A stretch of DNA of 64,000 bases, from contig JAEYRD010000201.1 in NCBI GenBank assembly GCA_023435725.1, positions 16,599 to 80,598 of the forward strand. Direction: 5' to 3'. The translations under genes were made by a program, and so were the position numbers. This document shows, piece by piece, positions 56,496 through 64,000 of this stretch. The notes beneath the pieces were generated by a model. That model saw only the letters and a list, made by a program, of their open reading frames with translations. It searched no databases and had not been told where the DNA came from. This DNA is from Pseudomonadota bacterium. GTDB taxonomy: Bacteria > Pseudomonadota > Alphaproteobacteria > Rhizobiales > Xanthobacteraceae. Position 1 is the stretch's first letter; every line of letters starts with the position of its first letter.

Positions 56496-56913
56496 TGAAC
56501 CGGGCCTGTGGGTTTGTGCGCAGCAAGTGGCTCGTGCGGGCTCGCGAATCCGGCATAGTGGGCTTGTGGATATGCTGCGGACAGGCTGTGGAAAGCTCTG
56601 ATGTTCCGCGGATGCCGTGCGCAGATGCGTCCGTCAGACGTCGCATCTCTGTTCAGCGATCTCACCAAATGATTCGCTGATCGGGCATATCGTTGCGTCG
56701 TACACGACTATTTGGTTCACCGAATTCGAGATTGCGTATCGCGGTGCACGACACCTGCGAACAGTTTTTGTGCAGCTGCGTGCCCAAATCGCGGGCCGCC
56801 TCCGTCCAATTTTTTGTACGCCCGCGGACAAGCTTTTCGGTTCGCTCCCCACCTAGGCTCGCTCCCGAGATCTGGAACATGGCCAGTGCCATGGCAATTC
56901 GAAGGAGCTGGAG
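56496..56913. other. intergenic region upstream of the amidase/ABC operon
   Basis: 418 bases without a supported gene. It should contain the promoter of the 56914-63721 operon; a T-rich stretch (caattttttg) lies at about 56810, and a dyad lies close to the first gene. No regulator gene sits here, which fits the regulator being inside the operon. Confidence 0.5.
56879..56892. promoter_or_regulatory. short inverted repeat 22 bases before the binding-protein gene
   Basis: atggc-cagt-gccat, followed at once by another ggc that makes gccatggc, a nested palindrome (56888-56895). It lies directly upstream of the Shine-Dalgarno aaggag. It could be an operator of the AraC-type domain encoded downstream or an mRNA hairpin, but it is short. 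Confidence 0.3.
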
Positions 56914-57834
56914 ATGGAGAGACGGGTATTGCCCCAGGCGCGGCGGGGAACGGCGCGCGCATCGTTGCCATGGCGCAAGGTCGCACTCGGCGCGGCGATC
57001 GCTTCCGGCCTGATCGCCGCCGCACCAGTGAGTGCGCAAGCAGCGGCGCCTGCGGCCTGCGCCGCGCTTCAGGAAAAATACCCGGACTGGAAGGGCAAGA
57101 CGCTCGTCAACGCCATCAACCCGCACACGCCGGGCTATGAGACCATCGATCCCAAGGATCCCAGCAAATATATCGGCTTCGACATCGATCTCGGCGAAGC
57201 CATCGGCGAATGCCTCGGCTTCAAGCTGACCTACAAGCCGGTGACGTTCGCAGCTCTCCTGACCACGCTCTCTGCCGGCCAGGCCGACATCGTGATCTCC
57301 GACATCTACGCCACCAAGGAGCGCGCCAAGGCCGCGGACTTCATCACCTACTCGAAGGTGTTCGACGGCGTGCTGGTCGCCAAGGGTAATCCGAAGGGCA
57401 TCAGCGGCATCAACATGTCGATGTGCGGCACGGCTGCCGCCGAGAACACCGGCTATGTCGAGGTGCCCCTGATCCAGGCCCTGATCCCGGAGTGCAAGAA
57501 GGCCGGCAAGCCCGAGCCGACCATCCAGCTCTACGACAACAACGCCAACTGCATCCAGGCGATCCTCGCCGGCCGCGCCGACACCTACATCAACGACGTC
57601 AACACCGTCGACAGTGCGGTGAAGGCCTATCCGGACAAGCTGGAGAAGGCGATCGCGGTGACGATCCCGTATTCGGTCGGCATCGCCGTCCCCAAGGACA
57701 AGCCCAAATTCCGCGACGCCGTGATGGCCGCGCTGATCGAGGTGCAGAAGGCCGGCACGCACATGGAGCTTCTGAAGAAGCATGGGCTCGATGTGAACAA
57801 CTTCAAGGAGCCCGACATCCTGACGGCTGACTGA
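56914..57834 (+). CDS. amino-acid-type ABC transporter substrate-binding protein
   Basis: The 306-residue periplasmic protein has a signal peptide (WRKVALGAAIASGLIAAAPV, then SAQA) and the family-3 solute-binding fold: YIGFDIDLGEAIGECLGFKL, FAALLTTLSAGQADIVISD, KERAKAADFITYSKVF, and a hinge region with AGRADTYINDVNTVDS. Six cysteines in the mature part may form disulfides, more than usual for this family. aaggagctggag precedes the ATG. It is the first gene of a probable five-gene operon with a fused permease-ATPase, two amidases and RidA. The ligand is probably a small polar amide or amino-acid derivative. Confidence 0.92.
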   Translation: MERRVLPQARRGTARASLPWRKVALGAAIASGLIAAAPVSAQAAAPAACAALQEKYPDWKGKTLVNAINPHTPGYETIDPKDPSKYIGFDIDLGEAIGECLGFKLTYKPVTFAALLTTLSAGQADIVISDIYATKERAKAADFITYSKVFDGVLVAKGNPKGISGINMSMCGTAAAENTGYVEVPLIQALIPECKKAGKPEPTIQLYDNNANCIQAILAGRADTYINDVNTVDSAVKAYPDKLEKAIAVTIPYSVGIAVPKDKPKFRDAVMAALIEVQKAGTHMELLKKHGLDVNNFKEPDILTAD

Positions 57835-57843
57835 GTGCGGTTT

Positions 57844-57866
57844 ACCTCTTCCCGACGGGGAGAGGT
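57844..57866. repeat. REP-like hairpin between binding protein and transporter genes
   Basis: acctcttcccg (57844-57854) pairs with cggggagaggt (57856-57866) with one T-G wobble. Hairpins of the CCTCTCCCCG type are dispersed in Bradyrhizobium intergenic DNA. It may reduce expression of the downstream genes relative to the binding protein or stabilise the upstream mRNA. Confidence 0.65.
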
Positions 57867-57927
57867 GCCCGTGCTCGAGGCGCGCGCCTTCAACCAAACC
57901 TGATCCCACTCTGATGACGGCTGATTG

Positions 57928-59550
57928 ATGTCGCTGTTCCTCCATTACTTGAGCCTGCCGTATCTGCTCGAGGGCATCGAACTCACCCTTGAGGTGACTG
58001 CCCTCGGGCTAGGCGGCGGGTTGATCCTCGGATTGATCCTCGCCGGCATGCAGCTGTCCCGCTTCTGGCTGCTGGCGGCGATCGCCCGGGCCTACACTGT
58101 GATCTTCCGCGGCACGCCGCTGATCCTGCAAATGGTGTTCGCCTACGACGCACTGCCGCATATCGGCATCAAGCTGCCGGCGGTGCTGGCCGCCGGCCTC
58201 GCGCTCGCCTGCAACGAGGCGCCGTTCATCGCGGAGATGCTGCGCGCCGGCGTGCTCGGCGTCGATCGGGGGCAGGTGACCGCGGGCCAGGCGCTCGGTA
58301 TGACGCCACGGGTGCTGATGCGCCGCGTGATCGCGCCTCAGGCGATCCGCACCATGATCCCGGCCTTCGGCAACGAGGCCGTGAGTGCGCTGAAGAATTC
58401 CTCGCTTGCTTCCGTCGTCGCGGTCCAGGAGCTGACGCTGCGCTCGACCCAGCTGGCGTCCTCCACCTTCGACTTCTTCTCCATCTTCTTCGCTTCAGGC
58501 CTTCTGTATCTCGTGTTGACCGCCACCATCAGCGGCATTCAGCTCTTCGTCGAATGGCTGCTTGATCTCGACCGCGCCAAGGGGCGTCAGCGCAAGCTTG
58601 CCGATTACCTGCCGTGGCGGCGTGTCGATCTCGGCACCAAGCTTGAGCTTGCCGCGGTCATGGCTGATGATCCGGAGCCGGCACAGGCAGAGCTCATCGA
58701 CACGCCGCCGTTGGCGTTGACCCGCGAGGAACGCGCCCGGCGCACTGCCACGATCGCGCGCAACAATATCGCAGTCGAGACCAGGGACCTCACCAAGAAC
58801 TACGGCGCACAAAAAGTGCTCGACGGCCTCGATCTCACGGTGCGCGTCGGCGAGGTGGTCGCGTTGCTCGGGCCCAGCGGCTCCGGCAAGAGCACGCTGC
58901 TCCGCTGCATCAACCATCTCGAAAGCTGGGAATCCGGCACCGTACGAGTCGGCGGGCGGCGCCTCGGTTTCGGCGAGAATGGCAAGCCGCTGTCGCCCCG
59001 TGCCGTCGCCAATGAGCGCGCCAGTGTCGGCGTCGGAATGGTGTTCCAGCAGTTCAATTTGTTTGCCCACCTGTCGGCCAGAGAAAACATCGCCGGTCCC
59101 TTGCGCTGGGTCCATGGCATGACCCGCATCGATGCCGATCGCCGCGCCACCGAGCTGCTCGACCGCGTTGGGCTGTCGCATCGTGCGGATGCGCTGCCGC
59201 GGCATCTCTCGGGCGGTCAGCAGCAGCGTGTCGCTATTGCTCGCGCACTTGCGCCAAATCCGAGCGTGCTGCTGCTGGACGAGCCGACCTCGGCGCTCGA
59301 TCCCGAGCTCGTCAGCGAGGTGCTGGAGGTGATCCGACGGCTCGCCATCGATGACGGTCTCACCATGATCATCTCGACGCACCAGATCCGGTTTGCCGAC
59401 GAAGTCGCCGACCGTGTCGCGTTCCTGAGCGGCGGCACGATCATCGAAGAAGGACCGGCGCACGAGGTTCTGTCCAATCCCCGCAATCCGCTGACCGCGC
59501 GTTTCCTCAGCGTAATGGAAGCCGACAAGACACCGGAGGCGGTGCGATGA
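57928..59550 (+). CDS. amino-acid-type ABC permease fused to ATP-binding protein
   Basis: The 540-residue protein combines two subunits. Residues about 1-215 are a HisMQ-type permease (FRGTPLILQMVFAYD; EAA loop AGQALGMTPRVLMRRVIAPQ; VSALKNSSLASVVAVQELTL). After a linker (about 215-280), an ATPase domain carries Walker [10 protein letters not shown] at 315-323, LSGGQ at 427-431 and [15 protein letters not shown]. As a dimer it would form a complete importer, driven by the binding protein upstream. Starts are ATG 57928 or TTG 57925. Permease-ATPase fusions are known in this superfamily but uncommon. The permease half resembles GlnP/HisM types, so a polar amino acid or its amide is likely. Confidence 0.93.
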   Translation: MSLFLHYLSLPYLLEGIELTLEVTALGLGGGLILGLILAGMQLSRFWLLAAIARAYTVIFRGTPLILQMVFAYDALPHIGIKLPAVLAAGLALACNEAPFIAEMLRAGVLGVDRGQVTAGQALGMTPRVLMRRVIAPQAIRTMIPAFGNEAVSALKNSSLASVVAVQELTLRSTQLASSTFDFFSIFFASGLLYLVLTATISGIQLFVEWLLDLDRAKGRQRKLADYLPWRRVDLGTKLELAAVMADDPEPAQAELIDTPPLALTREERARRTATIARNNIAVETRDLTKNYGAQKVLDGLDLTVRVGEVVALLGPSGSGKSTLLRCINHLESWESGTVRVGGRRLGFGENGKPLSPRAVANERASVGVGMVFQQFNLFAHLSARENIAGPLRWVHGMTRIDADRRATELLDRVGLSHRADALPRHLSGGQQQRVAIARALAPNPSVLLLDEPTSALDPELVSEVLEVIRRLAIDDGLTMIISTHQIRFADEVADRVAFLSGGTIIEEGPAHEVLSNPRNPLTARFLSVMEADKTPEAVR

Positions 59551-59599
59551 GCGTCGTGCCCGCAAGGTTCAAGACCGCGTTCCCCGAAGAGGCCATCTC

Positions 59600-60841
59600 A
59601 TGAAGCATTTCACGCTGCCGGTTTCGCCGAAGACCGTTCACTGGGGCTACTTCTCCAAGAAGGTCGCGCCGGCCCTGACGCTGCGCTCAGGAGATCGAGC
59701 CACTATCGAGACGCTGACCCATCACGCCAACGACGACTACGAGCGCATGATCCAGGGCGATCCCGGCGCGGAAAGCGTGTTCCAGTGGACCCGCGAGCAC
59801 AAGGCGGTGTCGCGCCGCGGCTCCGGACCGGTCGAGGGTCCCTTCATCCGCGGCGCAGGCGAGGGGATCGGCGTGCATCTCCTCACCGGTCCCGTCGCGA
59901 TCGAGGGCGCCGAGCCCGGCGACATTCTCGAAGTGCGCATCCTCGATGTCCGGCCGCGGCCGAGTTGCAGCGCCTGCCATGCCGGCCGCTGCTTCGGCTC
60001 CAACGTCGCGGCGAACTGGGGCTTTCACTATCACGATCTCCTCGAGGAGCCGAAGCCGCGCGAGGTCGTCACCATCTTCGAACTCGATACTTCGGGCGAG
60101 CCCTACGCGAAGGCGGTCTACAATTATGTCTGGACGCCGCAGACCGATCCTGACGGGATCGTGCATCCAACCATCGACTATCCCGGCGTCCGCGTCGATC
60201 ACGCCACCATCAGGAAACGCGAGAACATCCTCTCCAGCGTGAAAGTGCCGGCGCGGCTGCATTTCGGCACCATGGGCCTTGCACCGTCGGAAGCGGATTA
60301 CGTCAGTTCGATCCCGCCCAGCTATACCGGCGGCAACATCGACGATTGGCGCATCGGCAAGGGCGCGCGGATGTTCTATCCGGTCGCAGTCCCCGGCGCC
60401 TATTTCTCGGTCGGCGATCCCCATGCCGCGCAAGGCGACAGCGAGCTCGGCGGCACCGCGATCGAGACCTCGCTGACCGGCGATTTCGAGTTCATCCTAC
60501 ACAAGAAGGCCGATCTCGCCGGCACGAGCCTGGAAGGCCTCGACCATCCCATGCTGGAGACTGATCAGGCCTGGTCATTCTACGGCTTCACCTATCCGAA
60601 CTACCTCGCTGCACTCGGCGCCGAGGCGCAAACCGAGATTGCCAATCACTCCAGTCTCGACCGTGCGATGCGCGATGCGTTCCGCAAGCTCCGCCGCTTC
60701 CTGATGACGGTGCATGGCCTGAGCGAAGACGAGGCGATCTCGCTGCTGTCGGTCGGCGCCGATTTCGGCGTCACCCAGGTGGTCGACGCCAACTGGGGCG
60801 TCCACGGCACGATCCGCAAGAACATCTTCCGGTGCGACTAA
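59600..60841 (+). CDS. acetamidase/formamidase family protein
   Basis: The 413-residue FmdA/AmdA protein has VHWGYFSKKVAPALTLRSGD, GPFIRGAGEGIGVHLLTGPV, SNVAANWGFHYHDLLEEPKP, the hallmark GDPHAAQGDSE at 272-282, and a C-terminal RKLRRFLMTVHGLSEDEAIS. The usual family motif is GDGE; here the third position is Ser. It hydrolyses small aliphatic amides to acid and ammonia in the cytoplasm. Its amidase domain is closely similar over the full length to that fused to the regulator downstream, so the two are tandem duplicates. aagaggc precedes the ATG at 59600. Confidence 0.93.
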   Translation: MKHFTLPVSPKTVHWGYFSKKVAPALTLRSGDRATIETLTHHANDDYERMIQGDPGAESVFQWTREHKAVSRRGSGPVEGPFIRGAGEGIGVHLLTGPVAIEGAEPGDILEVRILDVRPRPSCSACHAGRCFGSNVAANWGFHYHDLLEEPKPREVVTIFELDTSGEPYAKAVYNYVWTPQTDPDGIVHPTIDYPGVRVDHATIRKRENILSSVKVPARLHFGTMGLAPSEADYVSSIPPSYTGGNIDDWRIGKGARMFYPVAVPGAYFSVGDPHAAQGDSELGGTAIETSLTGDFEFILHKKADLAGTSLEGLDHPMLETDQAWSFYGFTYPNYLAALGAEAQTEIANHSSLDRAMRDAFRKLRRFLMTVHGLSEDEAISLLSVGADFGVTQVVDANWGVHGTIRKNIFRCD

Positions 60842-60876
60842 TGCATTGAAACGCCGTCTGTTTTCTGGATGAAGCG

Positions 60877-63306
60877 GTGAGCAACGAACCTCATTTGCGG
60901 CCCGTCCCTGCGACGGATGATCGCGTGCGTCTGGCACAGAGGTTGCTTCGATCGACGGCAATCTGGGTCGATCCGATGAGTTTCCGTCCGTTCACGAGCG
61001 AGTCCTACGCACATGACGATCGTCCCGAAGCCTGGCGGGACGTGCTGGCTGCGGTTGGCCTGCAGCCGGCGGCGGGCCATTGCTTCTTTGACGGACATGC
61101 GACGGCGTCGCATCGCCACGCTGCAGGTGTTGCGCTCACGCGCATGGCCGCGGGTGCACAGAGTGTCGGTCCGCTGCCGCAGGCGAACGAGGACCTTCCG
61201 ATCGCCCTGATGCCGATCGAAGACGGCATGGTACTGAAGAGTGCCGCGGGCCACCGCATCGTTCCCGTCGGCCATCTCGTGCTCCTGCCGCGAAGCGGGG
61301 ACTGGGGCATCGTGTTTCAGCGCGATATGCGCGCGGTCGTGCTGTCGGTCACTTCGAAGGCTCTGCACGGACGGCTCTCGGGCAAGCCGCGGCTCGCCGA
61401 ACCTCGCGTCGTTCCGCCCAGCGGCTTTGCCGACGTGTTCTCGCGTCTGCTGGACGCCACCGCACGCACGCTCGACACGTTGAGCGATACCGAGTGGAAC
61501 TCTGTCGCGCAGTCGCTCGTCGATCTGCTCCTGACGCTTGCGCATCAACTGGCGGCCTCGACGTCCGACGCCGGATCGAGCGCGACGCAGGCCGCGCTGC
61601 TGCACCGGATCTGCCAGACCATCGAGCGTCGGCTGGATGATCCCGATCTCGTGCCGGCCCGTGTCGCGCAGGCCGAAGGAATCTCCGAACGTTATCTGCA
61701 AAAGCTGTTCGAGACGGTCGGCGACAACTTCACCCATTACGTCCGTGAGCGCCGCCTCCAGCGCGCCTGGGCTGACCTGTCGAACCCGACTGAAGCGCAC
61801 CGCTCAATTTCGGAGATCGCCTACGCCTATGGCTTCGGCGATTCCGCGCATTTCAGCCGCGCCTTTCGTCACCGCTTCGGCCTGCCGCCGCGCGAGTTTC
61901 GCCAGCAGGAGGCGGAGCGGGTGACCGCGCAGCACGGCATCGCTGGTCAACGCGGCTGGCCGCAAGAGGCGCTGGCGCAATTGCGCGCGCATCCGAACGT
62001 GGAGGCACGCAGCAGCGCCGTTTGTGCTGGCGCCGAGGAGCGGGTGACCGCGGAACGCCGGCATCACCACCTCCCGGCCGAGGCCAGTCGCGTCCATTGG
62101 GGCTATTTCAGCCGCTCGCTGTCGCCGCAGATCGAGATCGCCTCGGGCGATACCATCACCATCGAGACGCTGACGCAGCATGCTTCCGACGCCCCTGACA
62201 TGATGATCGCAGGCGATGCAGGCGCAGAAAGCGTGTTCGGCTGGACGGCTGACAGGAAGAACGTCGATCGCCGCGGCGCCGGCCCGATGGATGCCAGCGT
62301 GTTCGGTCGCGGCGCGGGCGAGGGGTTTGGCGTTCACATCTGTACAGGGCCCGTGGCGGTGAAGGACGCCCAGCCCGGCGACGTGCTCGAGGTGCGCATC
62401 CTCGACATCGTGCCGCGCGCAAGCCGCAATCCGAATCATGCCGGCCGCGTGTTCGGCTCCTCGGTCGCGGCGTGGTGGGGCTATCACTACAACGAGTTTC
62501 TCGGCGGCCTCAAACCGCGCGAGGCCGTCACGATCTACGAGATATTCGACGATACGGATGCGCCGCACGCACGCGCGCTCTATTCCTACCGTTGGGAGCC
62601 GCAGACCGATCCCTTCGGCGTCGTGCACACGACCTACGACTATCCCGGCATTCCCGTTGCGCCCGCCACGATCAAGCGCCGACACGCCGTGCTCGACGGC
62701 ATCCGTATTCCCCTGCGTCCGCATTTCGGCGTGATCGCGGTTGCGCCGCGCGAGGTCGACTTCGTCGACTCCGTGCCGCCGTCCTATTTCGGCGGCAACC
62801 TCGACAATTGGCGGCTCGGGAAAGGGGCGACCGTCTATCTCCCGGTCTCCGTGCCTGGCGCGCTCTTGTCAGTCGGCGATCCCCATGCCGCGCAAGGTGA
62901 CGGCGAACTCAGCGGCACCGCGATCGAATGCTCGATGACCGGCACGTTCGAGGTGATCCTGCACAAGAAGGCCGATCTTGCCGGCCGCCCCTTCGCCGAT
63001 CTCTCTTATCCACTGATCGAGACTGCAACCGACTGGGTGCTGACCGGCTTCAGCCATCCCAACTATCTCGCCGAGTTCGGCGCGCAGGGACAGAGCGAAG
63101 TCTACGCCAAGTCGTCGCTCGACCTTGCCATGAAGGATGCGTTCCGGAAAATGCGGCGCTTTCTGATGAACGTCAAAGGCCTCAGCGAGGACGAGGCAAT
63201 CGCGCTGATGTCGGCCGCCGTCGACTTCGGCGTCACCCAGGTCGTCGATGGCAATTGGGGCGTGCACGCCATCCTCAGCAAGCGCATGTTCCAGGAGTCT
63301 CGTTAA
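60877..63306 (+). CDS. AraC-type regulator fused to acetamidase/formamidase
   Basis: The 809-residue fusion has a GTG start. Residues about 20-240 are an AraC_binding_2-like sensory domain (FTSESYAHDDRPEAWRDVLA). About 245-345 is a complete AraC DNA-binding domain with two HTH units (LVPARVAQAEGISERYLQKL; ISEIAYAYGFGDSAHFSRAF, then RHRFGLPPREFRQQ). Residues 346-397 are a linker, and about 398-809 a full acetamidase domain with canonical GDPHAAQGDGE at 667-677. The frame is continuous with even codon use. No ATG lies in the linker, but GTG 62044 (residue 390) follows gaggag, so a separate amidase could be made by internal initiation. It probably senses the substrate and regulates the operon. 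Confidence 0.9.
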   Translation: MSNEPHLRPVPATDDRVRLAQRLLRSTAIWVDPMSFRPFTSESYAHDDRPEAWRDVLAAVGLQPAAGHCFFDGHATASHRHAAGVALTRMAAGAQSVGPLPQANEDLPIALMPIEDGMVLKSAAGHRIVPVGHLVLLPRSGDWGIVFQRDMRAVVLSVTSKALHGRLSGKPRLAEPRVVPPSGFADVFSRLLDATARTLDTLSDTEWNSVAQSLVDLLLTLAHQLAASTSDAGSSATQAALLHRICQTIERRLDDPDLVPARVAQAEGISERYLQKLFETVGDNFTHYVRERRLQRAWADLSNPTEAHRSISEIAYAYGFGDSAHFSRAFRHRFGLPPREFRQQEAERVTAQHGIAGQRGWPQEALAQLRAHPNVEARSSAVCAGAEERVTAERRHHHLPAEASRVHWGYFSRSLSPQIEIASGDTITIETLTQHASDAPDMMIAGDAGAESVFGWTADRKNVDRRGAGPMDASVFGRGAGEGFGVHICTGPVAVKDAQPGDVLEVRILDIVPRASRNPNHAGRVFGSSVAAWWGYHYNEFLGGLKPREAVTIYEIFDDTDAPHARALYSYRWEPQTDPFGVVHTTYDYPGIPVAPATIKRRHAVLDGIRIPLRPHFGVIAVAPREVDFVDSVPPSYFGGNLDNWRLGKGATVYLPVSVPGALLSVGDPHAAQGDGELSGTAIECSMTGTFEVILHKKADLAGRPFADLSYPLIETATDWVLTGFSHPNYLAEFGAQGQSEVYAKSSLDLAMKDAFRKMRRFLMNVKGLSEDEAIALMSAAVDFGVTQVVDGNWGVHAILSKRMFQESR

Positions 63307-63337
63307 GAGACGCGCGTTAAACCCAGGGATAGCTCAA

Positions 63338-63721
63338 GTGAAATTCCACATGATCAGCGGCGGACCGAAGCCGGTCGCGCCCTTCAGCCACGCCGTCGAG
63401 ACCGATGGATTTGTCTTTGTCACCGGCCAGATGCCGGACACGCCGCAAGCGCCGGGCGTGCTGCCCGATGGCATCGTCGCGCAGACCCGCGCAGTGATGG
63501 AGAATTTGAAGGTGGTTCTCGCCGGTCTCGATCTCGGCCTCGAGCACGTCGTGATGACGCGCGTGTATCTGACGCGTTTCAAAGAGGACTACACGGCGAT
63601 GAACGAAACCTACCGCACCTTCTTTGCGCCGGATCGATTGCCAGCCCGCACCTGCGTCGGCGTCACCGGGCTCGCTTACGACGCGCTGATCGAAATCGAT
63701 CTCGTCTGCCGGCGGCCGTGA
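63338..63721 (+). CDS. RidA family protein (enamine/imine deaminase)
   Basis: The 127-residue protein from GTG 63338 (cagggat upstream) has the YjgF/RidA fold: PFSHAVETDGFVFVTGQMPD, TRAVMENLKVVLAGLDLGLE, VVMTRVYLTRFKEDY and LPARTCVGVTGLAYDALIEI, with the catalytic arginine Arg104 and Glu119. RidA proteins hydrolyse reactive enamine or imine intermediates to keto acids and ammonia; operon-linked members often belong to catabolic pathways. It starts 31 bases after the regulator-amidase gene. A start at ATG 63350 is possible but would cut the family N-terminus. Confidence 0.92.
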   Translation: MKFHMISGGPKPVAPFSHAVETDGFVFVTGQMPDTPQAPGVLPDGIVAQTRAVMENLKVVLAGLDLGLEHVVMTRVYLTRFKEDYTAMNETYRTFFAPDRLPARTCVGVTGLAYDALIEIDLVCRRP

Positions 63722-63730
63722 GATGATGCC

Positions 63731-63816
63731 GTAGCCCGGATGGAGCGAAGCGCAATCCGGGTTTCGTTCCCGCGGACGCAGTGGTCCCGGATTACGCTGC
63801 GCTCCATCCGGGCTAC
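63731..63816. repeat. long inverted repeat, 31-bp arms
   Basis: The arms 63731-63761 (beginning gtagcccggatggagcgaag) and 63786-63816 (ending gctccatccgggctac) are complementary at 29 of 31 positions, with a 24-base loop. They lie just after the amidase operon. GTAGCCCGGATGGAGCGAAG-type elements are dispersed in many alphaproteobacterial genomes. The structure could also end transcription of the operon. Confidence 0.9.
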
Positions 63817-63869
63817 AAGACCTTGCGCTGCCCGGCGGGCAAAACACACAACTTTCAGGTCCATCCGCT

Positions 63870-64000
63870 CGTCCGAAAATATTCGCGTTTACAGAATTTC
63901 GGCTTTATCGCATTCTTCCGCCACCTCATCCCGGTCAGAGGGGCGTATCGCGATCGTCACGAAACGCGGGGTGAGCCGTGGTGGACGCAGGCCACACCGG
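63870..64000. other. repeat-like sequence continuing past the window
   Basis: The segment contains cgccacctcatcccggtcag and aggggcgtatcgcgatcgtc, then gaaacgcggggtgagccgtg. I recall very similar stretches occurring repeatedly in Bradyrhizobium genomes, where they cause spurious open frames. No gene is supported here. The assignment rests on memory and needs a genome-wide search. Confidence 0.4.

Overview
The window is a high-GC chromosomal segment from an alphaproteobacterium, most likely Bradyrhizobium or a close Nitrobacteraceae relative. The signs are AapJQMP-type amino-acid uptake genes, an NDUFS4-like complex I accessory subunit, OpgC, DUF3551, MXKDX and DUF6481 small proteins, many TTG/GTG starts, and scattered palindromic repeats of the kind common in Bradyrhizobium. 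I see no phage, IS, integrase, CRISPR or rRNA. Two tRNA genes are present: Arg-TCT on the minus strand and Cys-GCA on the plus strand.

Layout. 0-5.2 kb: tail of pyruvate kinase, a fatty-acyl-CoA ligase, a membrane acyltransferase and cofactor-independent phosphoglycerate mutase. 5.2-9.8 kb: small proteins, OpgC, the complex I accessory subunit, an Lrp/AsnC regulator and a DUF3551 protein. 9.9-16.8 kb: a leucine/isovalerate degradation operon (ivd-mccB-mccA-hmgL) with a divergent AraC-type regulator and a palindrome between them. 17-19.9 kb: a TRAP transporter (M, Q, P) with two ATGA overlaps. 20.2-23.3 kb: a row of small envelope or unknown proteins. 24.1-31.6 kb: a bacterial alpha-2-macroglobulin with its penicillin-binding protein 1C partner. 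31.6-35.3 kb: a four-gene cassette for polyprenyl-phosphate-linked sugar addition to lipid A/LPS. 35.3-38.4 kb: a Na/Pi cotransporter and cystathionine beta-lyase.

38.8-43.3 kb: the aapJQMP amino-acid ABC operon. 43.4-44.4 kb: cysteine synthase. 45.1-54.3 kb: a four-gene RND efflux operon with two different pump subunits (OMF, adaptor, MdtB-like, MdtC-like). 54.4-56.5 kb: a DTW-domain tRNA modification enzyme, tRNA-Cys and three small proteins. 56.9-63.7 kb: the most unusual locus. It is an apparent operon of an amino-acid-type binding protein, a permease-ATPase fusion, an acetamidase/formamidase, an 809-residue fusion of an AraC-type regulator to a second acetamidase/formamidase, and a RidA protein. 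It looks like a compact uptake-sense-hydrolyse module for a small amide or N-acyl compound, with sensor and enzyme in one chain. The substrate cannot be told from sequence.

The window ends in a long inverted repeat and repeat-like sequence. Starts were moved inward from the longest reading frame where Shine-Dalgarno position, family length or overlap with the upstream stop argued for it; alternatives are stated in the entries.
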